DNA from: Anaerolineae bacterium
Lineage (GTDB): Bacteria; Chloroflexota; Anaerolineae; UBA4142
Assembly (NCBI GenBank): GCA_026417715.1
Contig: JAOACU010000122.1
Location: 1-8,464, forward strand
DNA length: 8,464 bases
Direction of reading: 5' to 3'
Shown: positions 1 through 6,976 of the stretch, piece after piece
Layout: each line of letters opens with the position of its first letter
How positions within the stretch are numbered: position 1 is the stretch's first letter
Notes under the pieces: generated by a model
Database searches by the model: none
The model's input: the letters and a program-made list of their open reading frames with translations, nothing else
Told to the model about the DNA's origin: nothing
Made by a program: the position numbers and the translations under genes

Positions 1-105
1 AAACAAGGAATCGGAGCCGAAATGCTCGCCGCTCTCTTCTTGCTCCAAGCCATGCCGACCCAAGTGAAACGCCGTCCCCTTGATGTACCACAGGTCGAGT
101 TGCAT
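1..105 (-). CDS. csm4: Csm4, type III-A RAMP subunit, N-terminal fragment
   Basis: The first 35 codons of a gene that runs off the left edge of the window. The translation begins MQLDLWYIKGTAFHLG and reaches a GSDSLF segment about 30 residues in. This matches the Csm4 (Cas5-group RAMP) start, where a beta-strand and an FHLG turn precede a conserved SD-L-F motif. Csm4 is known to cap the crRNA 5' handle in the Csm complex and to contact Cas10. The ATG at 105-103 is preferred over the one at 113-111: the latter gives an unrelated frame, and an AGGG lies about 9 bases upstream of 105. The start sits 6 bp past the csm3 stop, so translation is probably coupled. Strand, order and motif agree; only the length cannot be judged. 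Confidence 0.85.
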   Translation of the reverse strand, partial: MQLDLWYIKGTAFHLGRHGLEQEESGEHFGSDSLF

Positions 106-111
106 AAGCCA

Positions 112-909
112 TCACCCTGTCTTGATCACGTCTTGCGCCCACTTGTTCAGCACATCGAATTTCTGCGCGAGGGCTTGGACGCTCTCGAACGCTTTGCCAT
201 TCTCAAACAATTGTAGCGTGGCATAGTCTTGAGCATTGCGCGCGCTGACGTGGATATTTGCGAATTTCACCTTACCGCTCCCGCGCGAACCTGATCCACC
301 CAAGTAATCATCTTCGACAAGTTGCAATGCCTCCAGCACGTATTTGAGCCGCGCAAAATCGGCTTGCGCGTAGATGCTGAACACCAGTTCGGCGGGACCG
401 AACACTGCGCCCGCTGGCACGCGCTCGATGGTACGGGGTGTTGCCGCGCTGGTCACGCGATCAATCGCGACTTCGGTTTTGAGTTCCGCGAAAGGCAAAT
501 CGGATTTGAGTTTGTCTAACGCGGCGGCGCTCTCGCGCGTCAACGCAACATCGCGTACGACCAGAAGAGTGGGACCTGTTGCCTCCACTTCTCCCGGCAC
601 GCCGAAAATGTGACAGACAGGGCAACCGCCATTCGTGTTGTACTCATCGCGCTTTTTGCACGTGTGGATGGTCACCTGTCCAATATGGTTATTTTGTTTT
701 AGCCCCAACTTTTTTTCGAGTTGCGAACGCATCTTACCCCGCAGACTTGAACCGGGGATGTAGGGTTCGTTGTTCAGAGGATTGCGAATCACGGCTTTGT
801 CCAAGCCGCCAATTTCAAGCCCCACCGACGAACCGCCAATGTGCAAGCCCGTGACGGCGTGAATCTCCATTGTGATAATGATACGTCCGCACAAATTGAT
901 GTCACCCAT
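112..909 (-). CDS. csm3: Csm3, type III-A backbone RAMP subunit (target-RNA nuclease)
   Basis: A 265-residue Cas7-group RAMP protein. In Csm complexes it forms the helical backbone and cuts target RNA every 6 nt through one conserved Asp. Visible here are the LHIGG motif near residue 22, then GLD at 35-37. D37 falls where the catalytic Asp of characterised Csm3 proteins lies. Next come PGSSLRGK at 52-59, a cysteine set (C84, then CPVC at 96-99 before HIFG) that may bind zinc, and a glycine-rich YLGGSGSRGSGK loop near the C-terminus. The start is the ATG at 909, with GGAG at 921-918 eight bases upstream. A GTG two codons earlier lies too close to that site. It begins 15 bp after csm2 ends and is intact, of ordinary family length. 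Confidence 0.96.
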   Translation of the reverse strand: MGDINLCGRIIITMEIHAVTGLHIGGSSVGLEIGGLDKAVIRNPLNNEPYIPGSSLRGKMRSQLEKKLGLKQNNHIGQVTIHTCKKRDEYNTNGGCPVCHIFGVPGEVEATGPTLLVVRDVALTRESAAALDKLKSDLPFAELKTEVAIDRVTSAATPRTIERVPAGAVFGPAELVFSIYAQADFARLKYVLEALQLVEDDYLGGSGSRGSGKVKFANIHVSARNAQDYATLQLFENGKAFESVQALAQKFDVLNKWAQDVIKTG

Positions 910-917
910 TTTCACGT

Positions 918-921
918 CTCC
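918..921 (-). promoter_or_regulatory. csm3 ribosome binding site that decides the start
   Basis: GGAG on the minus strand, 8 bases before the ATG at 909 but only 2 bases before the in-frame GTG at 915. The spacing favours the ATG and a 265-residue product. Confidence 0.7.
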
Positions 922-924
922 TTT

Positions 925-1314
925 CTAATTTTTGCCACCTTTGGCACGGTGATACGCCAAGATCGCCTCAAAGAGTTCGACAAAGCGTTCAAACGTTTGG
1001 TCACGTTTGTCATCAGGTGCTTTGAGTACCTCATCAATCGCATCGCTCAAGACATCACGCAATTGATTCACCGTGCTTGAGCGTGCGGCTTGGTAAGCCA
1101 ATTTGGGTTTGAGCATACTCAAACGACGAATCGCCTCGCCCTTGCGCTTATCCCAAATTGCCTCAATCTGACGAACCTCAGTAAAGATAGTGCGGATTTG
1201 GCTGCGGGTGAGACTTTGTTTCACCAACGCATCAGCCGTTTGTTCCGCAAAGAGGACTAACTCTTTACCATCGGGGTCTGCCGTCATTATCGTTTGTACT
1301 CGTTGGTTGGGCAT
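925..1314 (-). CDS. csm2: Csm2, small subunit of the type III-A effector
   Basis: A 129-residue protein, predicted largely helical and charged, of the size and position expected of Csm2 (the Cas11-type small subunit). Csm2 forms the inner filament of the Csm complex and contacts the crRNA-target duplex. It has no catalytic motif, and identification rests on several points. It lies directly before csm3. Its length is typical. It also has the family pattern of a helix, an I-R-FTEVRQIEAIW-like segment around residues 41-55, a KPKLAYQAAR segment near 69-78, and a C-terminal helix ending FELFEAILAYHRAK-like. The start ATG has AAGGAG at 1326-1321, six bases upstream. That site begins immediately after the stop of the preceding NACHT gene, so the two are probably translationally linked. 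Confidence 0.9.
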   Translation of the reverse strand: MPNQRVQTIMTADPDGKELVLFAEQTADALVKQSLTRSQIRTIFTEVRQIEAIWDKRKGEAIRRLSMLKPKLAYQAARSSTVNQLRDVLSDAIDEVLKAPDDKRDQTFERFVELFEAILAYHRAKGGKN

Positions 1315-1326
1315 ACGATTCTCCTT

Positions 1327-3375
1327 TCAAAGATTGACAGGGGTTCTACCGTTTTCGATCCAAAGTTCGTTCAGCAAACGAATTACCCGTTGAGTGGATG
1401 AGTGGTGAATACCTTGTTGCATTGCTCTTGCTTTTATCACCTCCTCTGACAATTTGAAATCCCACGCGTACTCGGCACAAAAATAATGATGCAACAGTTC
1501 ACACATAAATTGGTATCGTCGAGGATACCTGTATCGAATAAAGCCAATATCCTCGTTCCACTTGCAACTATCGCTCGTAATCCAATTTTGACATTCTTTG
1601 CTATCAAAACTGTCTACACTCCAGTCACAATGCCACGCGGTCTCATCTAACTCGATTTTGGCTTGCTTGGCTATTCTTGACTGGTCTTCTCCCCACTCTC
1701 GGCGTCTTTTGACTTCTTCACTCCGCATAAAGTTTGTGATGGCTTGCACTGCAATTGCAAGTCGAGGTAAAAGTACTCTGTCCATAAATGAAACTTCTTC
1801 TTTTTCTGGTAATTCTACTTGAATGGGATTTGGCTCAACATCAATTGCTGGTGCATCATCGTTACCGAATACGATCTCAGGTTTATATTCTGCAACTGGT
1901 TTAATCCAATCCTGATCTATGGATGGACGCCCAAGCGGAGGAACTGATGTAAGTTGATTGACAAAACCCACTAGAGCACGTGGACAAGTCAATAACTCAA
2001 TTAGATCAGGATGTCCAGAGAGCCATTCTTGAATCTCTGTTTGTTTGTCTGCCCAATCTACATCTTGAGAAAGCATTTCCCTCAAGAGATAAAATATATC
2101 GTCGCTGGATAATGGTCTGATTTCGATCCTAACAGCATTGGGGTATTCATCATCTACATAGCCAGGACGCGAAGTAACAACACATTGCACATTCTTGGGC
2201 AGTTGGTGTATCCAGTTGCGTAAATAGGGAGCAAATCTTTCCCGACCACGAATTTCGTCTACACCATCGAAGAGAATTATCCATCGCGTACCAGGTATCT
2301 TGAGAAATTGATCTATAGTTTCCGTGTTGTCTTTGCCCGTCCAGTCTTGGAGTTTGGCAAGCAACTGTTTTTCAAGATCATCGGTACTTGTAAACGCTGC
2401 GCGCAAAGACATAAAGATTGGAATCGGGAAAGGCGGTGCAACCTCCAATTCATCTTCAAGGCTCATAATTGTTTTGTCTTCATCCCTACTTTCAGTAGAT
2501 TGCCCAAAGTACTGGCGTAGGGTAGGCAAGTCCAAGTTATGCCGCTTAGCAATAGCATACGCTAAGCGATGTAACAAAACTGTTTTGCCGCTACCTGCGT
2601 GCCCAGTAATCACAATCAATCTCTTGCCACTGTCTACTGCCTGCCTTGCGGCAGCAAATGCAGTGACATCTGGCTGATCTGTCTTGGGATGAGAGTACGG
2701 AGACAGATTTTGCATCTTTTCAAAATCACCGCTTAGATGAAAGCGAATAATCTCGCGCCATTCAGATCGTTCTAGGTATACAACTTGATTGTACGAATAC
2801 AAACTCGAAATCTCGGAGTCTGGCAAACGTACGGTAGAAGCACCTTTTCTGATAAAGACATCACCTTTGTTGAGTACTTTGCCATCCTTTCTTACATAAG
2901 ATTTTTTGAACGCGAAAGGGCATGATGAGAGAGTGGGCTTGATTTCCAAGTAGGACACAAACGTTCCATCAATCTCACCATATTGCAATGCCAAGTCTGG
3001 AACTTGGGGATCTATCCAGTGCTCTAGAATTTCATAGAAAACTTTCTGTATTCCATCAATCTGCTTGTCATGGATAGACACATTAGGGTTATTCCAAAGT
3101 TTCCTTAGTTTTTCTCTGGGAAAATCATTTCGAACATCCCGCAAAACGCGTTTTTCCTTTGCGTCTATTCCGAACAGAATGTGGCACTTTTTGTTTGTAC
3201 GTCGTGCAACGTTGGCAAACGCAATCACATCGCGCGCGAACTCGGACTGCTCGTCATCCTCGTCTAGTTTATACACGCATGCCTTGAAATCCAGAAAGGG
3301 ACTTTCGCTTCCTGTATCGAACTGCTTTATGAACCAGTCTGCACGAAAGTCCACTGAATTATCTTTGACACGCAT
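1327..3375 (-). CDS. Schlafen AlbA_2-NACHT STAND NTPase embedded in the csm operon
   Basis: A 682-residue protein that is not a standard Csm subunit. Residues about 20-200 resemble the Schlafen AlbA_2 domain. They contain ESPFLDFK (E24, D29), IAFANVA at 51-57, ILFGID ending at D71, and a late YVRKDG...DVFIRKGAS segment. E24, D29 and D71 occupy places like the acidic triad of Schlafen RNases. A NACHT-type P-loop NTPase follows: Walker A GHAGSGKT at 258-265, Walker B ILFDGVDE with D370, D373 and E374, and TSRPG at 401-405 as a sensor 1 arginine motif. Near the C-terminus, FMCELLHHYFCAEYA resembles the winged-helix end of NACHT proteins. I see no TPR, WD or leucine-rich repeats after it. The start at 3375 overlaps the cas10 stop as TGATG, with GGGAGAGG just upstream. 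An ATG 17 codons earlier, inside cas10, is less likely. The gene is more AT-rich than its neighbours. Inferred role: nucleotide-gated RNase or abortive-infection effector tied to Csm interference. Confidence 0.85.
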   Translation of the reverse strand: MRVKDNSVDFRADWFIKQFDTGSESPFLDFKACVYKLDEDDEQSEFARDVIAFANVARRTNKKCHILFGIDAKEKRVLRDVRNDFPREKLRKLWNNPNVSIHDKQIDGIQKVFYEILEHWIDPQVPDLALQYGEIDGTFVSYLEIKPTLSSCPFAFKKSYVRKDGKVLNKGDVFIRKGASTVRLPDSEISSLYSYNQVVYLERSEWREIIRFHLSGDFEKMQNLSPYSHPKTDQPDVTAFAAARQAVDSGKRLIVITGHAGSGKTVLLHRLAYAIAKRHNLDLPTLRQYFGQSTESRDEDKTIMSLEDELEVAPPFPIPIFMSLRAAFTSTDDLEKQLLAKLQDWTGKDNTETIDQFLKIPGTRWIILFDGVDEIRGRERFAPYLRNWIHQLPKNVQCVVTSRPGYVDDEYPNAVRIEIRPLSSDDIFYLLREMLSQDVDWADKQTEIQEWLSGHPDLIELLTCPRALVGFVNQLTSVPPLGRPSIDQDWIKPVAEYKPEIVFGNDDAPAIDVEPNPIQVELPEKEEVSFMDRVLLPRLAIAVQAITNFMRSEEVKRRREWGEDQSRIAKQAKIELDETAWHCDWSVDSFDSKECQNWITSDSCKWNEDIGFIRYRYPRRYQFMCELLHHYFCAEYAWDFKLSEEVIKARAMQQGIHHSSTQRVIRLLNELWIENGRTPVNL

Positions 3376-5813
3376 CACTGCCTCTCCCGCAACCACAACT
3401 GCGCCCAGCGCGCTGCTACGCCCCATTGTCCAATCTCGCGGTATTCGTTCTTGCTCAATTCGTCGTGAATGGCTTGGAGTTCTTGCGCCACTTTAGGGTT
3501 GCGTTTTTTCTCGCGCTCTGCCATTCGCGTCAAAAAGTATGCCCCACGCCACATCCATTTGCCCCACACGGGTTTGGTTTTCAAGCGTCTGGCTTTAGCC
3601 GCTTCTTCCAATGCCAAGTAGCGCAAGTGTTGCAACAGTTGTTCCGGCGCCCCACCAACGCTGACCAAGTTTTTCAAACGCTCGAACTTGGCAGTGACTT
3701 GGGCGAATTCGTCCCAATGCCACGCCTGTCCCAGAAAACTAAACGCGTTCTTGCCTTGCATCGCCTTGGCTTGGTCGAGTGCCTCTTTGGCATCCTCCGC
3801 CGCTTGGTACACCGGATACTTGTCGTGAATGAATGACATTCCCGCGCTCAAATGCACATCGGGATTGTGCGCCGTGTAATCGGCAAAGTCTTTGGCAATC
3901 TGTTGTGCCAAGTCGGTAGGCACAATGTCCCAAGGGGCAATCAAGAACACGTCATCGCCACCCGCATACACGGCGTACACCTTGTCCGCGTGTTTCGCGC
4001 AAATTTTCTTGACCCAGCCATCAAAAAACAAGCCGAGTTGAAAACTCAATGCCGCAATGCGGGATAGTGTCGCCAGATTATCTGCACCCTTGCCGAACCC
4101 TTCGCCAAACAGATCGCCCAAGTTGTCCACGTCCATTCGTAGAACGCCCAATCGTTTGATGCCTTGTGCCTCTTCTTGTAGTTCATCAAAAGTTGTTCGA
4201 GGAATACGATTGACCGCATAGCGCGTCATTCGCGCGGTAGGCACATCTCGGACGACGGGGAACTGCTCGTCTTGCCAATCGTCGAACGCCCAAATCACCG
4301 CGCGCTCGGGTTTGGAATCAAAAGTGATCTCCTGTTTGGGTCTGGCGAATCGGAATTGCAATCCAAACGCGCGCAAGGCGTTTTGCGCATCGCGGCGTTC
4401 GGTTAGTTCAGGCGCAGCGAATCCCAAGACGATGAAATCGTTTTGAGTGAGTTGCGAACCCAAATCAGCAAACGAATCGCATAGCGCACAAATTTTTACT
4501 TCACTTGCATCCTCTTTGATTGTTCTTACCTTTTCATCTTCAGCGCCACATACAGCGCAGGTTTTTTCCTTGTTACCACCGTGCGGCATCAGCTCGAACA
4601 CGCGCGCGTACAACTCATCGCCCAACTCGGTATAGCGTTTCTGCTTGGCGATTCCGATTTCGCGGCGCATAGCGTCCCAGTATTCTTTAAAAACGCCGCG
4701 TCTAAAGCCCCGTGCGGGTACGGTTACATAACCGAGTGCCAGATACAATGCAGCGCCGTGATGCGTCAGTAGCGTTTGGGTGATGGTGCGCCGAAGGCGG
4801 GGCAGGACTTGTTGGGCACTGATTGGCGCAAGGAGGAAAAAGTTGCCACCACCTGAATAGATAACGTTGGTGTAGGGCAAACCCAACTCGCGCAAGATGA
4901 AACGTAGCATTGCCTCGCCCAAAAGTTGCAGATAGAACGAACGTCCGCGCAAGGTGCGCGCCGCTTGTTTGGAGGTAATCGTGTAAATGAAATCCTGCAA
5001 CCCTGAAATATCGCCACCAATGAGTAAGGCAACGTCTTGATTCAGCAGGGTATCATCGCCACTCTGTCGTTCGTTGCGAAAATCACGTTCCACCGCCCCC
5101 AGCAAATCACGTATGGATGTCTCGCTCCAATCCGCCAAGCACGCGGCTAGCGCGGCGGTCATCCGCGAATGATCGTACAACGATACATCGGGCGCGGAAT
5201 GATAATAGGCGGATGGAACACACCACGTTGTTTTCTGCATCGCCGCCAAAACGTTTTCAAGGTATGTCTGGGGATCGAGACTCGATGGTTTTACCGCGTC
5301 TTCGAGTTCGTGACGCAACCTATCGTACGCCTTGCCGCGCGTGTCTGGGTTTTGCGCTGGAACAGGAAAGAGCGTCTCACGTTCCAAAGTGAGTAGCGCT
5401 AATGGCAGATAATTTTCGATACGCGGCTTGTTCGCTTGCAAGGCAAGGCGATCAAAAATCGTGACTAGTTGGCTAGGTGGATTCTTGCTGGTGTTCTCGC
5501 TAGGGTCAGCGCGCTCACCTGCACTCAACTTGTCGGCTAACGCGACCAGTTCGCTCATACGTTTGTCGGTCGCTGGCGATTGATCGGGGGCGTGATGATA
5601 CGCGCCGGGCAGGGTGATGGCACGATACGGTTCAGGCATCAGACCGATGAACCTCACCGACCACGCGGCGTGGACAGGTTGTTTTTCTGCTGGTACATCC
5701 GTTGGCGCGAGCCAAGGTTGCGATTGGGCGCGTTGAACAACCTTACCCACATCATGCAACAAACCCGCTAGCGCGGCTTGCCAGACGCGTTCTGAAAGGG
5801 ATGCTGGGGTCAT
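3375..5813 (-). CDS. cas10: Cas10/Csm1, large subunit with HD and GGDD cyclase motifs
   Basis: An 812-residue Csm1-type Cas10, normal for type III-A. The N-terminal HD domain is complete by motif: H20-D21 in GLLHDVGK, then H48 and H73-H74 in AYHHAPD. In this family the domain cuts ssDNA during transcription of the target. A zinc ribbon follows, with C419-x2-C422 and C442-x2-C445. The second Palm domain carries YAGGDDVF with GGDD at 618-621, the site that makes cyclic oligoadenylates from ATP once target RNA is bound. The C-terminal part is the helical D4 region. The ATG at 5813 is chosen because GGAGG lies five bases upstream; a TTG four codons earlier would place that site inside the gene. 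It is the first gene of the tight csm block, and its stop overlaps the start of the NACHT gene by one base. Both activities therefore look functional. Confidence 0.97.
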   Translation of the reverse strand: MTPASLSERVWQAALAGLLHDVGKVVQRAQSQPWLAPTDVPAEKQPVHAAWSVRFIGLMPEPYRAITLPGAYHHAPDQSPATDKRMSELVALADKLSAGERADPSENTSKNPPSQLVTIFDRLALQANKPRIENYLPLALLTLERETLFPVPAQNPDTRGKAYDRLRHELEDAVKPSSLDPQTYLENVLAAMQKTTWCVPSAYYHSAPDVSLYDHSRMTAALAACLADWSETSIRDLLGAVERDFRNERQSGDDTLLNQDVALLIGGDISGLQDFIYTITSKQAARTLRGRSFYLQLLGEAMLRFILRELGLPYTNVIYSGGGNFFLLAPISAQQVLPRLRRTITQTLLTHHGAALYLALGYVTVPARGFRRGVFKEYWDAMRREIGIAKQKRYTELGDELYARVFELMPHGGNKEKTCAVCGAEDEKVRTIKEDASEVKICALCDSFADLGSQLTQNDFIVLGFAAPELTERRDAQNALRAFGLQFRFARPKQEITFDSKPERAVIWAFDDWQDEQFPVVRDVPTARMTRYAVNRIPRTTFDELQEEAQGIKRLGVLRMDVDNLGDLFGEGFGKGADNLATLSRIAALSFQLGLFFDGWVKKICAKHADKVYAVYAGGDDVFLIAPWDIVPTDLAQQIAKDFADYTAHNPDVHLSAGMSFIHDKYPVYQAAEDAKEALDQAKAMQGKNAFSFLGQAWHWDEFAQVTAKFERLKNLVSVGGAPEQLLQHLRYLALEEAAKARRLKTKPVWGKWMWRGAYFLTRMAEREKKRNPKVAQELQAIHDELSKNEYREIGQWGVAARWAQLWLRERQ
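3381..3388 (-). promoter_or_regulatory. Ribosome binding site of the NACHT gene within the cas10 3' end
   Basis: GGGAGAGG, five bases before the ATG at 3375 and inside the last codons of cas10. With the TGATG stop-start overlap it indicates translational coupling of the NACHT gene to cas10, and it supports the 3375 start over 3426. Confidence 0.75.
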
Positions 5814-5818
5814 CTTGT

Positions 5819-5823
5819 CCTCC
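5819..5823 (-). promoter_or_regulatory. cas10 ribosome binding site that decides the start
   Basis: GGAGG on the minus strand, five bases before the ATG at 5813. It rules against the in-frame TTG at 5825 as the start. Confidence 0.75.
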
Positions 5824-5855
5824 AACGCAAAATCAAAAACATACTTGCCTGATTC

Positions 5856-5920
5856 ACCTTACGCAGATGCTGAGAAATTCGGCGTGATTTTGTAGGACGA
5901 GTTTGCAAAACCTGTCCTAC
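5856..5920 (+). repeat. Dispersed palindromic repeat, copy 1
   Basis: ACCTTACGCA at 5856-5865, then after 26 bases the hairpin GTAGGAC (5892-5898)...GTCCTAC (5914-5920). The same order of elements occurs at 8335-8269 on the other strand: ACCTTACGCA, GTAGGAC, palindrome, GTCCTAC. The spacer there is 16 bases, and GTTACAT follows in place of the ATGTAAC found here. This looks like a REP- or MITE-like intergenic repeat. It lies in the untranslated leader of the csm operon, between the candidate promoter and the cas10 ribosome binding site, and has no T-run on either side, so it is a poor terminator. Confidence 0.65.
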
Positions 5921-5926
5921 CTCTAT

Positions 5927-5940
5927 GTAACATCAGTTAC
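5927..5940. promoter_or_regulatory. Third palindrome, GTAAC-ATCA-GTTAC
   Basis: Perfect 5-bp arms around a 4-bp centre. It lies at or just after the expected transcription start of the candidate cas10 promoter. The sequence differs from the TCAGA palindromes upstream, so it would suit a different regulator or may be chance. Confidence 0.35.
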
Positions 5941-5943
5941 CTC

Positions 5944-5973
5944 ATTTTACTCGATTTTTGCTCACTTTGCCAT
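5944..5973 (-). promoter_or_regulatory. Candidate promoter for the csm operon
   Basis: On the minus strand, ATGGCA (5973-5968, four of six bases of the -35 consensus), an 18-bp spacer and TAAAAT (5949-5944, five of six of the -10 consensus). Transcription would begin near 5937 and leave a leader of about 125 bases before the cas10 ATG. The -35 end touches the palindrome at 5972-5989, as would be expected of a regulated promoter. Moderate match only. Confidence 0.4.
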
Positions 5974-6010
5974 CAGAAATCATTCTGATTTGATTCAGAG
6001 ATTTCTCTGA
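5972..6010. promoter_or_regulatory. Paired palindromes, candidate operator for the CARF-HTH regulator
   Basis: Two neighbouring inverted repeats share the half-site TCAGA. The first is ATCAGAA-ATCA-TTCTGAT (5972-5989), with perfect 7-bp arms. The second is TCAGAGA-TT-TCTCTGA (5995-6010), also with perfect 7-bp arms. Their centres are 22 bp apart, about two helical turns, so two bound dimers would face the same side. The pair abuts the -35 of the candidate csm promoter. Single-stranded, the whole block could also fold as one long imperfect hairpin (CATCAGA...TCTGATG), but no T-run follows, so a terminator role is unlikely. The binding partner is an inference. Confidence 0.55.
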
Positions 6011-6080
6011 TGTGTGCGCGCCTCAGGTGTGGTATATATTTTGACGCCTTTGGCACATTCGGCATCTTTGCTACGTTTGA

Positions 6081-6953
6081 CTACACCTCCACATCCCGAA
6101 ACTTGTCGCGCAAGAAATGATAATCCAACCGCGTCCCTGGTGCCATCTGCCATTCATTGCGGCACAAATCCAAAATCACCGTCTTGTGCGAATCTACCGT
6201 CTTGAGCGAAATGCACAAGCGTTCGGCAACTTGTTGAGGCGTCAGTCCAGAGGCAAACGCGCGCAAGACCTCGCGTTGACGTTCACTCAACTGTGCAAGG
6301 ACGCGTTGCGCGTGCACGCGTTCCTCCGTCGTGAGCAGGGTTTGTTGATTCACCACGACACCCGCCGAGGGCAAACCGACCAACGCACGCAAACTGGGAA
6401 AATACGCGCCCCAAGGAGAAAGCGGCACTTGGATCAATCGAACGTCAGCATCAGGCGGGACGTGCATCACCGCACCTTCAAACGCGCGTTGACGCAACTC
6501 GTCGGGAGTGAACAAATGCCACAGCCGATCTTGATGATCGAACAACAACATCGCCGCGCTCATCGCCATCAAACCGATGATGCGTCGTCCACCGGCGATG
6601 CACAAGTGCAACGTTTGCGCCTGTGTCTTCAATTCGGCAATCAGCGCATACACGGCTTGCCACACCACTTCGGCATCGCTTTCGGTACGAATATCGTGCA
6701 ACACACCGCGCGCATCGCCGAGAGCCAGCGCGCGGTAACGCATCGGCACATTGGCGTAGGCATAATGCTCGTTGACAAACTCGCGCGCCAGTTGCGCCAA
6801 CGCTTTGGCGATGCGTGGATTTTCGGGAGAAAGATGTAGAACGATGACTTGGTGCACGCGTTCGTTTTTGGCAAGTAACGCATCGAGCGCAAAGGTCACC
6901 ACTTGGGCTTGTCCGCCCATCGTCACAACTAAGGTCGAACGGTCATCGGACAT
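6081..6953 (-). CDS. CARF (Cas_NE0113-type) protein with C-terminal LuxR-type HTH
   Basis: A 290-residue protein with two parts. Residues 1 to about 200 resemble the Cas_NE0113 CARF family, which senses cyclic oligoadenylate. An early strand and glycine turn (LVVTMGGQAQVVT, 8-20) are followed by CIAGGRR with A120-R124, the usual ligand-binding loop, and then a DRLWHLF strand. Residues about 222-267 form a LuxR/GerE-type helix-turn-helix: LSERQREVLRAFASGLT, QQVAERLCIS, KTVDSHKTV. A short tail follows. No HEPN or other nuclease motif is present, so I read it as a transcription factor, analogous in logic to Csa3. The ATG at 6953 has GAGG seven bases upstream; a longer frame from 7040 would cover the start of csx3 and is rejected. 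It lies upstream of cas10 in the same direction and diverges from the Csx3-like gene across 23 bp. Its likely targets are the palindromes at 5972-6010. Confidence 0.83.
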   Translation of the reverse strand: MSDDRSTLVVTMGGQAQVVTFALDALLAKNERVHQVIVLHLSPENPRIAKALAQLAREFVNEHYAYANVPMRYRALALGDARGVLHDIRTESDAEVVWQAVYALIAELKTQAQTLHLCIAGGRRIIGLMAMSAAMLLFDHQDRLWHLFTPDELRQRAFEGAVMHVPPDADVRLIQVPLSPWGAYFPSLRALVGLPSAGVVVNQQTLLTTEERVHAQRVLAQLSERQREVLRAFASGLTPQQVAERLCISLKTVDSHKTVILDLCRNEWQMAPGTRLDYHFLRDKFRDVEV

Positions 6954-6976
6954 AGGTTTTCCTCGTGGAGGTAAAA
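6954..6976. promoter_or_regulatory. 23-bp divergent gap holding both ribosome binding sites
   Basis: GAGG (6964-6961, minus) serves the CARF-HTH start at 6953 and GGAGG (6967-6971, plus) serves the ATG at 6977, five bases away. The two sites are 2 bp apart, so no promoter fits here. Each gene's promoter must lie within the other's coding sequence, making the 5' ends of the two messages antisense to each other. I found no convincing promoter on either side by eye. Confidence 0.7.

Larger units (their letters stand above)
5826..6080. other. Regulatory gap between the CARF-HTH gene and cas10
   Basis: A 255-bp stretch without a convincing reading frame, AT-richer than the flanking genes. From right to left along minus-strand transcription it holds a run of nothing I recognise (6080-6011), two adjacent palindromes (6010-5972), a candidate promoter (5973-5944), a third palindrome (5940-5927) and repeat copy 1 (5920-5856). 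It is the only gap in the operon long enough for a promoter. Confidence 0.7.

Noticed and set aside
3376..3426. N-terminal extension of the NACHT protein by 17 residues
   Set aside because: It would overlap cas10 by 52 bases, whereas the ATG at 3375 has a good ribosome binding site and a classic TGATG overlap.
6030..6075. Weak hairpin (GATGCC/GGCGTC) and TATATA just after the CARF-HTH stop
   Set aside because: The stem has only six pairs including a wobble, no T-run follows, and the TATATA has no matching -35, so neither terminator nor promoter is supported.
6117..6839. Long plus-strand open frame (240 codons) opposite the CARF-HTH gene
   Set aside because: It is the antisense of a gene with clear CARF and HTH motifs; its translation is rich in R, H and Q with no domain and no ribosome binding site.
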